A stretch of 6,331 bases of DNA, from assembly GCA_022361095.1 (NCBI GenBank), contig JAKSBO010000835.1:1-6331 (forward strand), read 5' to 3'. Made by a program: the position numbers and the translations under genes. Below are positions 1 through 5,497 of the stretch, piece by piece. The notes below the pieces were generated by a model. That model was not told the origin of the DNA. It did not search any database and saw only the letters and a list, made by a program, of their open reading frames with translations. The stretch's first letter is position 1; every line of letters starts with the position of its first letter. Source of the stretch: Desulfobacterales bacterium. Its GTDB lineage: Bacteria > Desulfobacterota > Desulfobacteria > Desulfobacterales > Desulfobacteraceae.

Positions 1-70
1 AACCGGTTTGCCATTGATTTTGAAGGTAGATTCCCCGTATAGAAAAATGGCGGTTACACAGAATTATTTA

Positions 71-97
71 CAGGCTCGGGTTATTGCTTAGTTATGC
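71..97 (-). other. possible attC half-site (R''-L'') at the left edge
   Basis: Read on the minus strand, GCATAAC (97-91) is followed after about 10 bases by CCCGAG (80-75) and CC. This is the order of an attC R'' core and L'' arm. It lies 3' of the lipoprotein gene, where that cassette's attC should be. The cassette begins TTAGGC, whose complement GCCTAA differs from GCATAA at one base. The other half (L'-R') is not convincing within positions 1-70 and may lie outside the window. Nothing else is recognised in positions 1-70. Confidence 0.35.
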
Positions 98-182
98 TTT
101 TTTGATTGTGTATCCTTTCTCTCGGATGAGGTTAACAGCATCTTGTTTGTTTATCATTTGAAACGAGATTAATCTTGTTTTA

Positions 183-770
183 TTACTTCAAATCTTTTTT
201 ACTAAGAGTTTTAAGAACATTCTTGTCATGAATTTGTGTCCAAAGTGATTTGTTTTTTTCAAATAGTTTTTTGCCATCTGCTCTAATCTCAGCAACAGCA
301 AGCTTCATTTCGCTTGTTTGTCTTTTGGGATCAAAAATAATCTCATTATGTTCCCTGCTTTTCCAAAGCATAAATGCAAATTCATAATCATTAGATATAA
401 AGACTACGTAACCAAGTAGCCCAAATGGTTTAAATTTATCCCTAACCATTTTCATATGATGAGGCATACTCATCCTAAATCTATCTTTGGACATTTTGGA
501 ATTTCTTAATCCTATATAAATGCCAGCAAATCCACCGTTTTCCCAAGTAGCTTTGCCAGGCATAACATCATAATGCTTATTGATTTCAATTTCAGTACCA
601 TCTTGGTCCTTAAACGAAACAAAATTGGTCTCAGGAAGTGCTTTTAATGCTTCAGAAGATACTTGTTTCAGATCATATACTTTTGAATATGCGTGATTTG
701 CTTTTTTTTCATCTTCACTACAAGAAAGAAACACCACTGTTGTAAACAATACTAAACAAAAAATCCTCAT
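183..770 (-). CDS. small lipoprotein of unknown function (cassette gene)
   Basis: A 195-residue protein that I do not assign to a family. The N-terminus is a short lipoprotein signal: Arg2, a hydrophobic stretch at about residues 3-15, then FLSC with the candidate lipidated cysteine at 17. A polar, Lys/Glu-rich stretch follows, consistent with a membrane-anchored soluble domain. The body is a mixed alpha/beta-looking sequence with many aromatic residues (for example GYVVFISNDYEFAFMLW at about 120-136) and no further membrane segment. The ATG at 770 is supported by GGAAGG (minus strand, 780-775), 4 bases upstream. The gene sits alone in a cassette that begins at the attC crossover near 891, leaving an unusually long leader of about 120 bases with no clear promoter. 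The AT-rich codon use matches the other cassette genes and not radA-yebC. The lipobox residue at -3 is Phe, which is less usual, so lipidation is probable rather than certain. Confidence 0.75.
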   Translation of the reverse strand: MRIFCLVLFTTVVFLSCSEDEKKANHAYSKVYDLKQVSSEALKALPETNFVSFKDQDGTEIEINKHYDVMPGKATWENGGFAGIYIGLRNSKMSKDRFRMSMPHHMKMVRDKFKPFGLLGYVVFISNDYEFAFMLWKSREHNEIIFDPKRQTSEMKLAVAEIRADGKKLFEKNKSLWTQIHDKNVLKTLSKKDLK

Positions 771-885
771 GAAACCTTCCTATGTTATATTTATTTCTTA
801 ATATCCCAAATAGAAGACTTTTTTTCTCCAATTCCCGTCAAGAACAAGCATGCTAACCTTGAATTGCAATTTTATTACTTTTATC

Positions 886-981
886 GCCTAACGACTGAGT
901 TCAGGGGCAGCCGACCAACGGGAGGGAGCTTGGGGAAAGGCGGAGCCGCCCCAAGCTGTCCGCTGCGACAAGTGTTATAAC
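886..981 (-). other. integron attC recombination site (GNAT cassette)
   Basis: Read on the minus strand, R'' is GTTATAAC (981-974) and R' is GTTAGGC (892-886), which fits the consensus GTTRRRY. The arms pair with extrahelical bases. CAG-C-GG-A-CAGC follows R'' after 8 bases, and GCTG-C-CC-CTG precedes R' by 9 bases. This is the symmetric R''-L''/L'-R' plan of attC sites. The central part is a perfect 9-bp inverted repeat, AGCTTGGGG (927-935) with CCCCAAGCT (949-957), and contains the smaller hairpin GGCGG-AG-CCGCC. The 96-base length is typical. The site begins 21 bases after the GNAT stop codon, the usual place in a cassette, and the crossover (G/TTAGGC) starts the lipoprotein cassette. Confidence 0.85.
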
Positions 982-1002
982 GGCCCATGCAAACCCCATT
1001 CT

Positions 1003-1449
1003 CTATATTAATTTTTCCATGCAAATGCTGTTTGATAAACCTTTATATGGCCCATAATTTTCAATGGTTTGATAGCCACATTTTTTGTAAAGAGCAATTG
1101 CTTCTGGTTGGCCTTTTCCAGTTTCGAGTAAGGCTTTAGAATAGCCTAGTTGTGATGCCCATCTTTCAAGCCCATTTAATACTTTTTGGGAAAAACCATT
1201 TCTTCTGTGATGTGGATTAACATACATCCTTTTAATTTCAATTGTGTTCGCAGCGATTTGCTTAAAACAACCACAAGCGACTGCTTCACTATTCAAATAA
1301 CCAATAATCGCGGTTTCAATTGGATCGATTTTGTTGTGCTTATCATATTTTGATTGCTGAGATCCGTATCGTTTATTTAATTCTGCATCGAGTTAAGATA
1401 TCAATTCAACAAAATCTTTATTGGAATTATTAGTTTGAACAATTTTCAT
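1003..1449 (-). pseudogene. GNAT-family N-acetyltransferase gene with in-frame stop at codon 19
   Basis: From the ATG at 1449 the frame reads MKIVQTNNSNKDFVELIS, then TAA (1395-1393), then LDAELNKRYG and on to the end without another stop. This would be 148 residues if codon 19 were sense. The part after the stop is a well-preserved GNAT acetyltransferase. It has a beta strand and the acetyl-CoA loop motif RRNGFS at about 82-87 (R-x-x-G-x-S/A), then LETGKGQPEAIALYKKCGY, the motif-B helix region that contacts acetyl-CoA. The family transfers an acetyl group from acetyl-CoA to an amine; the substrate here is unknown. One base change from CAA or AAA would give the TAA. Downstream in-frame starts exist (for example TTG at 1296) but have no ribosome binding site and would lose the N-terminal strand and helix. 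An AAGAGA motif 6 bases before the ATG supports the 1449 start. The lack of other damage suggests a recent mutation, a sequencing error, or readthrough. Confidence 0.85.
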
Positions 1450-1463
1450 TATTATCTCTTAAA

Positions 1464-1662
1464 GTTATAATGTTAAGCTCACCGGCCTTTGGCCGTACCA
1501 TATTATCGGACAATTGACCACCCAGCCTCCGTGTGTCCGCTTGAACGCCCAGGATCACCGGCAGTTGTGTCAAGGATTGACTAACAAATTCCTTTGCCAT
1601 GGAACTTTGGGAAAACAACCTACCGAGAGCGATTGCTGTCCGGTGTATCCGTATGTTATGCC
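1464..1662 (-). other. attC-like site ending the AraC/monooxygenase cassette (long, crossover base altered)
   Basis: Read on the minus strand, R'' is GGCATAAC (1662-1655). Nine bases later comes the arm CACCGG (1645-1640). The partner arm CCGGTG (1485-1480) is followed after 8 bases by ATTATAAC (1471-1464) in the R' position. The symmetry and spacing resemble the attC at 886-981. GGCATAAC is an exact 8-base complement of GTTATGCC at the start of the same cassette (3055-3048). Inside lies a small GGCC-AAA-GGCC hairpin (about 1484-1494), and a second possible pairing joins CGGACA near 1510 to TGTCCG near 1640. Two features weaken the call. The site is about 199 bases long, larger than most attC sites, and the conserved G of the recombination triplet GTT is A. 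No gene was found in 1450-1727. Confidence 0.6.
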
Positions 1663-1673
1663 AAAGCCCTGTT

Positions 1674-1721
1674 TAGCTTGCTTGGTTGACTAATACCAAG
1701 GTCCTGGAAGATGGTAAGCTA
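1674..1721 (-). repeat. two-tier inverted repeat just after the monooxygenase gene
   Basis: On the plus strand, TAGCTT (1674-1679) pairs with AAGCTA (1716-1721). Inside it CTTGGT (1681-1686) pairs with ACCAAG (1695-1700) around an 8-base loop. The structure lies 7 bases past the stop codon of the upstream minus-strand gene and before the attC-like site. It could slow transcription or protect the 3' end of the mRNA, but it has no T-run, so it is not called a terminator. Confidence 0.35.
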
Positions 1722-1727
1722 GGTATT

Positions 1728-2051
1728 TCAGTCAAAATTGCCTAGTTCACTATCTACTGTATAATGAGATACAAGCTTGTCATATCTTATGAAATATGGT
1801 TGAGCAACGTTAGCAACAACTGCCTTATCTACATCATCTTTTGCAAATTCCTTGATAGCCTCCATTGAATCCCAAGCGGTAATAACCACAAACTCAACTC
1901 CTTCTTCACGCTCTTGTCGCAGCACTTTGGCACCAAGATTTCCACTCATTTTTGTAAAAAGAGGAAAGATGTCGTTTTTCACATGACTGTTATAATCATC
2001 GGCATGCTCCTTGTCTGCCAGCCCATACCAAATTCTAATAATTTTACTCAT
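1728..2051 (-). CDS. antibiotic-biosynthesis-monooxygenase (ABM) fold protein
   Basis: A 107-residue protein of the dimeric alpha/beta-barrel ABM superfamily. The pattern is KIIRIWYG (first strand), ADDYNSHVKNDIFPLF (first helix), GAKVLRQEREEGVEFVVITAWDS (paired strands), then MEAIKEFAKDD and a final strand ending SHYTV. Members oxidise small aromatic or polyketide-like substrates without cofactor, degrade haem, or act in other small-molecule roles. The substrate here cannot be told, and an enzymatic role is an inference from fold. The ATG at 2051 is chosen because GAGGTG lies about 4 bases upstream. An in-frame ATG at 2102 would add 17 unrelated residues and overlap the preceding gene. It follows the AraC-type gene after 41 bases on the same strand and is probably cotranscribed with it. 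The pairing suggests that the regulator controls its own operon in response to a compound the small protein acts on. Confidence 0.85.
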   Translation of the reverse strand: MSKIIRIWYGLADKEHADDYNSHVKNDIFPLFTKMSGNLGAKVLRQEREEGVEFVVITAWDSMEAIKEFAKDDVDKAVVANVAQPYFIRYDKLVSHYTVDSELGNFD

Positions 2052-2092
2052 AGTGCACCTCGTTGTTAAATAATCGTTACAGTTTGTTAACC

Positions 2093-2929
2093 TTAAGAAC
2101 AATGGCCTACCGCATATCTTTTGGGAGTGATTCCCGTGATGCTTTTAAAATGACGTGTCAAATGACTCTGATCGGAAAATCCCATTTCATAGGCTACCTG
2201 TGAAACAGGAGTGTTTTCTGTCAATAAAACTTTGGCATGCTTGATTCGAGTTTGAATAAGGTAGGCATAAGGGGGGATGCCAACGCAACGTTGAAATGAT
2301 CGAATTAAGTAGGCACGACTTAATTGTGTAATTCTCACTAAGTCATCTATGCTTATGTTTTCCTTGTAATGAGCATGCAAAAACTCTTTTATCCTGCTTA
2401 TAGCTTTTGGTTCGTTTCCAGTTTTAATAACGGAGGGGGTTTTTCCAAAAGTTTCGGCAAATGCCGATAAAGTTTTTATGAATTGCGACTGTTGCTCAAG
2501 AACATCAGTCTTTGCTTCAAGAAGTCGATGAAGTGATCGAAGCCTTTCAAACCAATGATGATTTTCAAAGCATAAACCACTGAAAAAAGGGAGATTTGAG
2601 TTTTCAAGTTGCGTATACCTGAATACCTCTTCATTGATGTATAGCATCCGATAGCTCCAAGGATGTTCACTTACAACATATCCTGTGTGAGCTTCATCAG
2701 GATTCATTACAACAATTTTTCCAGGAGCAAGATGATAAACAGAACCTCGATAGTTGTTATCACCATACCCGCCCTCCACTATACCAATGGTATAGCCTTC
2801 GTGGCTATGGCGACGAAAATGATGGATCAAGTTGTGAGCTCGGAAACATTCCAATCCATTTATGCCCTCAACATGCCAGGAAGCGGTATGTCCCTTTTTG
2901 TTCTCTTGTGTCTTTAACATTCTTCCCAT
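2093..2929 (-). CDS. AraC-family transcriptional regulator
   Basis: A 278-residue regulator with the classic two-part layout. Residues about 25-160 are a cupin-like AraC_binding sensor domain, with H41/H43 in RRHSHEGYTIGI, the turn YRG at 60-62, and APGKIVVMNPDEAHTG at 68-83. Residues about 175-272 form the AraC/XylS DNA-binding domain with two helix-turn-helix units: ISIDDLVRITQLSRAYLIRSF (first) and PVSQVAYEMGFSDQSHLTRHF (second), ending in the family signature GITPKRY. The ligand is unknown. The ATG at 2929 is preferred over the ATG three codons later because AGAGGA lies 6 bases before it. The gene is the first of a two-gene unit with the downstream monooxygenase-fold protein, inside one proposed integron cassette that starts at 3054. 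Regulators of this kind often control the adjacent gene. An inverted repeat upstream (GTTCAAG 3010-3016 with CTTGAAC 3030-3036) could be an operator. Full length and apparently intact. Confidence 0.95.
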   Translation of the reverse strand: MGRMLKTQENKKGHTASWHVEGINGLECFRAHNLIHHFRRHSHEGYTIGIVEGGYGDNNYRGSVYHLAPGKIVVMNPDEAHTGYVVSEHPWSYRMLYINEEVFRYTQLENSNLPFFSGLCFENHHWFERLRSLHRLLEAKTDVLEQQSQFIKTLSAFAETFGKTPSVIKTGNEPKAISRIKEFLHAHYKENISIDDLVRITQLSRAYLIRSFQRCVGIPPYAYLIQTRIKHAKVLLTENTPVSQVAYEMGFSDQSHLTRHFKSITGITPKRYAVGHCS

Positions 2930-2969
2930 TTCGAATCCTCTGTATAAAAAATGCGTTGAAGTAATTAAG

Positions 2970-2997
2970 AATATAAAAAGTCACTGCGTCCACACAA
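2970..2997 (-). promoter_or_regulatory. candidate promoter for the AraC-type gene
   Basis: On the minus strand TTGTGT (2997-2992) and TATATT (2975-2970) are separated by 16 bases, a fair sigma-70 match about 40 bases before the start codon. Just upstream lie the inverted repeats AACTAT/ATAGTT (2996-3001, 3007-3012) and GTTCAAG/CTTGAAC (3010-3016, 3030-3036), possible regulator sites. In an AT-rich stretch such matches also arise by chance. Confidence 0.3.
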
Positions 2998-3047
2998 CTA
3001 TAAATAATAGTTCAAGCTTATTATCATTTCTTGAACGATAGTGACCT

Positions 3048-3152
3048 GGCATAACATGCAGTTGCCCGAGTCCGGTTATTTTGAGCAATCTGATATCCAA
3101 CCGCATATCATGAAGAACCATGGGATAACCGGATCGGTTATCATCTTAATAT
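3048..3152 (-). other. attC-like hairpin at the right edge of the cassette array
   Basis: On the plus strand, positions 3066-3079 (CCGAGTCCGGTTAT) pair with 3125-3137 (ATAACCGGATCGG). The stem is 13 bp with one bulged G (3070) and a 45-base loop, an imperfect stem with an extrahelical base as in attC sites. Read on the minus strand the 3' side ends in GTTATGCC (3055-3048), a valid crossover core 10 bases from the stem and the start of the AraC/monooxygenase cassette. The opposite core is poor: at the symmetric place the plus strand has CTTAATAT, not GTTRRRY. It could be a decayed attC of a lost cassette or, less likely, part of an old attI. Confidence 0.5.
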
Positions 3153-3410
3153 CGACCTGAATTACATATCAGTCTGGATATATCGTGTAACGAATATTCA
3201 GGGCAAAATATTTTGAAAATTGATTTGTTAGACGTCACTCATCCTTGTATCAACCTATGTTCTTTAGACGCCCAGGTATTTTACGGTATCTATGATACAA
3301 ACAAGTAATAGAGCCTGATAATGAAATTAAACTTTTTCAAAAAATCATCCGGTCCCTCAATATTGTGTACACGGATTGAAAAGCAAGAATCAATTCCAAA
3401 TGATCCGTGC
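3153..3410. other. non-coding stretch between cassette edge and radA promoter
   Basis: AT-rich sequence with no convincing gene on either strand. A frame open from the ATG at 3321 runs into radA, but its first 53 residues do not look like the start of RadA and lie mostly upstream of the promoter at 3411-3439. TTGTATC (near 3247) and GATACAA (near 3296) are a widely spaced inverted repeat without clear meaning. No integrase gene or fragment was recognised here. Confidence 0.5.
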
Positions 3411-3439
3411 TTGATAGAGACAGGATATCATGGTATATT
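3411..3439 (+). promoter_or_regulatory. strong extended -10 promoter for radA-rlmE-yebC
   Basis: TTGATA (3411-3416, 5 of 6 to the sigma-70 -35 consensus) and TATATT (3434-3439, 5 of 6 to the -10) are separated by exactly 17 bases. TGG directly before the -10 gives the extended -10 motif TGn. Transcription should start near 3446, about 30 bases before the GTG at 3475. This makes the ATG at 3321 an unlikely radA start. Confidence 0.65.
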
Positions 3440-3474
3440 CACCCGATTTTCAATCAGTTGGATAAAATTAAACC

Positions 3475-4850
3475 GTGGCAAAAAAAAAGACAAAACCATA
3501 TTCCGGTGTAAAACCTGCGGCGCCCAGACGCCGAAATGGATGGGGCAGTGCCCGGACTGCGGCGACTGGGACAGCCTTATTGAGGAAACCCTGGTGGCCC
3601 GGACCCCGGGTGCGGCAGGGGCGGGCCGGCCGGCCATTGCCGCTAAACCCGTACCCATTGACTCCGTGGAGACCGGTACGGCCCTGCGCTTGGACACCGG
3701 CATCAATGAATTTGACCGGGTGCTGGGCGGCGGTATTGTAAGCGGATCCCTGGTGCTCATCGGTGGTGATCCCGGGATCGGGAAATCCACACTGATGCTC
3801 CAGGTGCTGTCCACCCTGGCAAAGGCCGGGAAAAAATGCCTGTATGTATCCGGTGAAGAATCCATCGGACAGATCTCCATGCGGGGAAAACGCCTGGGGT
3901 CCATGGCCGGTTCTTTATTTGTGGTATCAGAGACCGATCTTGAGGCAATTCTTGCCATGGCTGAAAAAGATCAATATGACGCCATGGTTGTGGATTCCAT
4001 CCAAACCGTATTTCATCCCCAGGTCACGTCAACCCCGGGCAGCGTTACCCAGATCAGAGAAGCTTCCATGCAGTTCATGCGCCTGTCCAAAACCATGGGT
4101 CTTCCCATTTTCCTTGTGGGACATGTCACCAAAGGCGGTGCCATTGCAGGCCCCAGAATCATGGAGCATATGGTGGACACGGTGCTCTATTTTGAAGGGG
4201 ACAAAAACCATATTTTCCGAATTCTTCGGGCCGTGAAAAACCGTTTCGGCTCCACCAATGAGATCGGGGTGTTTGAAATGCGGGACCAGGGATTAACCCA
4301 GGTGCCCAATCCGTCGGCCGTGTTTTTGTCCGAGCGGGCCCAGGTCGCCCCGGGATCTGTGGTCACGGCCAGCATGGAGGGTTCCCGCCCCATCCTGGTG
4401 GAGATCCAGGGCCTGGTATCCACTTCGGGACTGGGTACGCCCCGGCGGACGGTCCTGGGACTGGACAGCAACCGCGTGGCCCTGATTGTGGCGGTGATGG
4501 AAAAGCGCCTGGGCATGAACCTGGCCGGTCTGGACATTTTTATGAATGTTACGGGCGGGGTCCGCATCACCGAACCGTCGGCGGACCTGGCCATTGCAGC
4601 GGCCCTTGCCTCAAGCTTTCTGGACCGCCCTGTACACAAGGAGACCACCCTGATCGGCGAAATCGGCCTCACCGGAGAGATACGTGCGGTAAGCCATGCC
4701 CAGGCCAGAATCAAAGAAGCCGCCAAAATGGGATTCACCCGGTGCCTTGTGCCCACGGCCACCATGAAGCAATTATCAAAAATCAAAGGCATGGCCATTG
4801 AAAGCGTCAGTTTTTTAAGGGATGCCGTGGAGGTTTTATTTGAAGGGTAA
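3475..4850 (+). CDS. radA: DNA repair protein RadA (start codon out of frame across an A-run)
   Basis: RadA is a RecA-like ATPase that promotes branch migration and processing of recombination intermediates. Numbering here follows the continuous 509-residue frame from 3321. The C4 zinc finger is CKTC at 63-66 with CPDC at 77-80. Walker A is GGDPGIGKST at 148-157, Walker B is MVVDSIQ at 222-228, and the RadA signature KNRFG is at 306-310. The C-terminal Lon-protease-like domain is about 350-500, with EPSADLA at 418-424; RadA proteins are not thought to be proteases. The expected start is GTG at 3475, giving MAKKK as in typical RadA and a length of about 457 residues. It is one frame off the body across nine A's (3480-3488), so the coordinates here are not a multiple of three. 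The only uninterrupted frame runs from ATG 3321 and adds 53 unfamiliar residues encoded mainly upstream of the promoter. No good Shine-Dalgarno precedes 3475. First gene of an operon with rlmE and yebC. Function is certain; the start is not. Confidence 0.93.
3480..3489 (+). other. A9-G run with -1 slippery heptamer at the start of radA
   Basis: Starting at GTG 3475 the codons are GTG GCA AAA AAA AAG ACA. Bases 3483-3489 are A AAA AAG, the heptamer used for -1 frameshifting in E. coli dnaX. A -1 slip there gives M-A-K-K-K-D-K-T-I-F, which leads into the RadA zinc finger. A tenth A would give the same protein with no slip. A short GC-rich hairpin (3518-3533) lies 28 bases downstream, farther than usual for a stimulator. 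Confidence 0.6.
4829..4833 (+). promoter_or_regulatory. ribosome binding site that sets the rlmE start
   Basis: GGAGG, inside the end of radA, is 6 bases before TTG 4840 and only 4 bases after ATG 4822. The spacing therefore favours TTG 4840. The ATG at 4822 has only AAGGG directly against it, which is too close to serve. Confidence 0.7.
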
Positions 4851-5484
4851 AAAAAAACAGGCTAAAGGAACAAAGCCGGCTAAAAAGGGGGGCAGGAGCG
4901 GCCAGTGGGCGGACCACCTCACACAAAAGGCCAAATCCATGGGATATCCTGCCCGGTCAGTGTTTAAACTTGAAGATATTCAAAACAGATTTCAGGTTAT
5001 CAAAAAAGGGGATACCGTACTTGATTTAGGGTGCTCTCCGGGTTCCTGGACCCTTTACGCCGCAAAACTTGTGGGTAACCGGGGACATGTGCTCGGCATT
5101 GATTTAAAGCCGGTGGAAACAAAACTGCCGCCCAATGCGTCAACCATCCGGGACGATATTCTTAACCCCGAAAACCCGGCCTTTATAGAGGCCCATGCCG
5201 GAACCTTCAACGCCGTAATCAGTGACATGGCCCCGGCCACCACAGGCAGAAAGGATGTGGATGCCTTCCGGTCTGCCGAACTGTGCCGCATGGCCCTTGA
5301 CACGGCCTTGAAAAATTTGGCTTTTCAGGGTAATTTTGTGTGTAAAATTTTCCAGGGAAACGACTTTAAAACGTTTGAGCAGGAAGTGAAAGCAGCATTT
5401 AAGGATTGCCGGGTATTTAAACCCGAAAGCTGCAGAAAACAAAGCAAAGAGATTTATATAATAGGCAAAGAAAAGATAAAATAA
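4840..5484 (+). CDS. rlmE: 23S rRNA (uridine-2552) 2'-O-methyltransferase RlmE/FtsJ
   Basis: Methylates the ribose of U2552 in the A-loop of 23S rRNA using S-adenosylmethionine, a late step in 50S subunit assembly. The protein has 214 residues from TTG 4840 (220 from ATG 4822); E. coli RlmE has 209. The N-terminus is a basic Lys-rich tail, followed by the RrmJ-type methyltransferase domain. The SAM-binding motif I is [10 protein letters not shown] (about 61-70). The K-D-K-E catalytic set is visible: Lys43 in SVFKLED, Asp129 in ISDMAP, Lys159 in FVCKIFQG and Glu194 in SKEIYIIG. The TTG is chosen because GGAGG lies 6 bases upstream. The gene then overlaps the radA end by 11 bases, suggesting translational coupling. 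yebC begins 13 bases after its stop. All key residues are intact and the composition matches its operon neighbours. Confidence 0.94.
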   Translation: MKGKKKQAKGTKPAKKGGRSGQWADHLTQKAKSMGYPARSVFKLEDIQNRFQVIKKGDTVLDLGCSPGSWTLYAAKLVGNRGHVLGIDLKPVETKLPPNASTIRDDILNPENPAFIEAHAGTFNAVISDMAPATTGRKDVDAFRSAELCRMALDTALKNLAFQGNFVCKIFQGNDFKTFEQEVKAAFKDCRVFKPESCRKQSKEIYIIGKEKIK

Positions 5485-5489
5485 GGAGG
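5483..5489 (+). promoter_or_regulatory. strong ribosome binding site of yebC, overlapping the rlmE stop
   Basis: AAGGAGG starts within the rlmE TAA (5482-5484) and lies 8 bases before ATG 5498. A full consensus site suggests high expression and coupling to rlmE. Confidence 0.85.
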
Positions 5490-5497
5490 CAATATCC

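Noticed and set aside
1430..1618. 62-codon minus-strand frame between the monooxygenase and GNAT genes
   Set aside because: It lies across the attC-like site and the start of the GNAT gene, has no ribosome binding site, and has no recognisable protein pattern.
2052..2102. Upstream start (ATG 2102) for the monooxygenase-fold gene
   Set aside because: It adds 17 residues foreign to the family and overlaps the preceding gene, while ATG 2051 has a good GAGGTG site.
2663..2917. 84-codon plus-strand frame opposite the AraC-type gene
   Set aside because: It overlaps the sensor domain of a clear regulator and has no supporting signal.
3124..3142. Palindrome GATAACCG-GAT-CGGTTATC as a repressor operator
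   Set aside because: The same bases form a longer 13-bp stem with 3066-3079 that joins a cassette core, so an attC-like site explains them better. An operator role is not excluded.
3518..3533. Hairpin as the stimulator of a programmed radA frameshift
   Set aside because: It is only 5 bp and begins 28 bases after the slippery site, beyond the usual 5-9 bases, so it gives no real support for a programmed event.
4187..4798. 203-codon minus-strand frame opposite radA
   Set aside because: It is a shadow of the GC-rich radA gene; the sequence is of low quality and rich in Arg, Ser and Pro.
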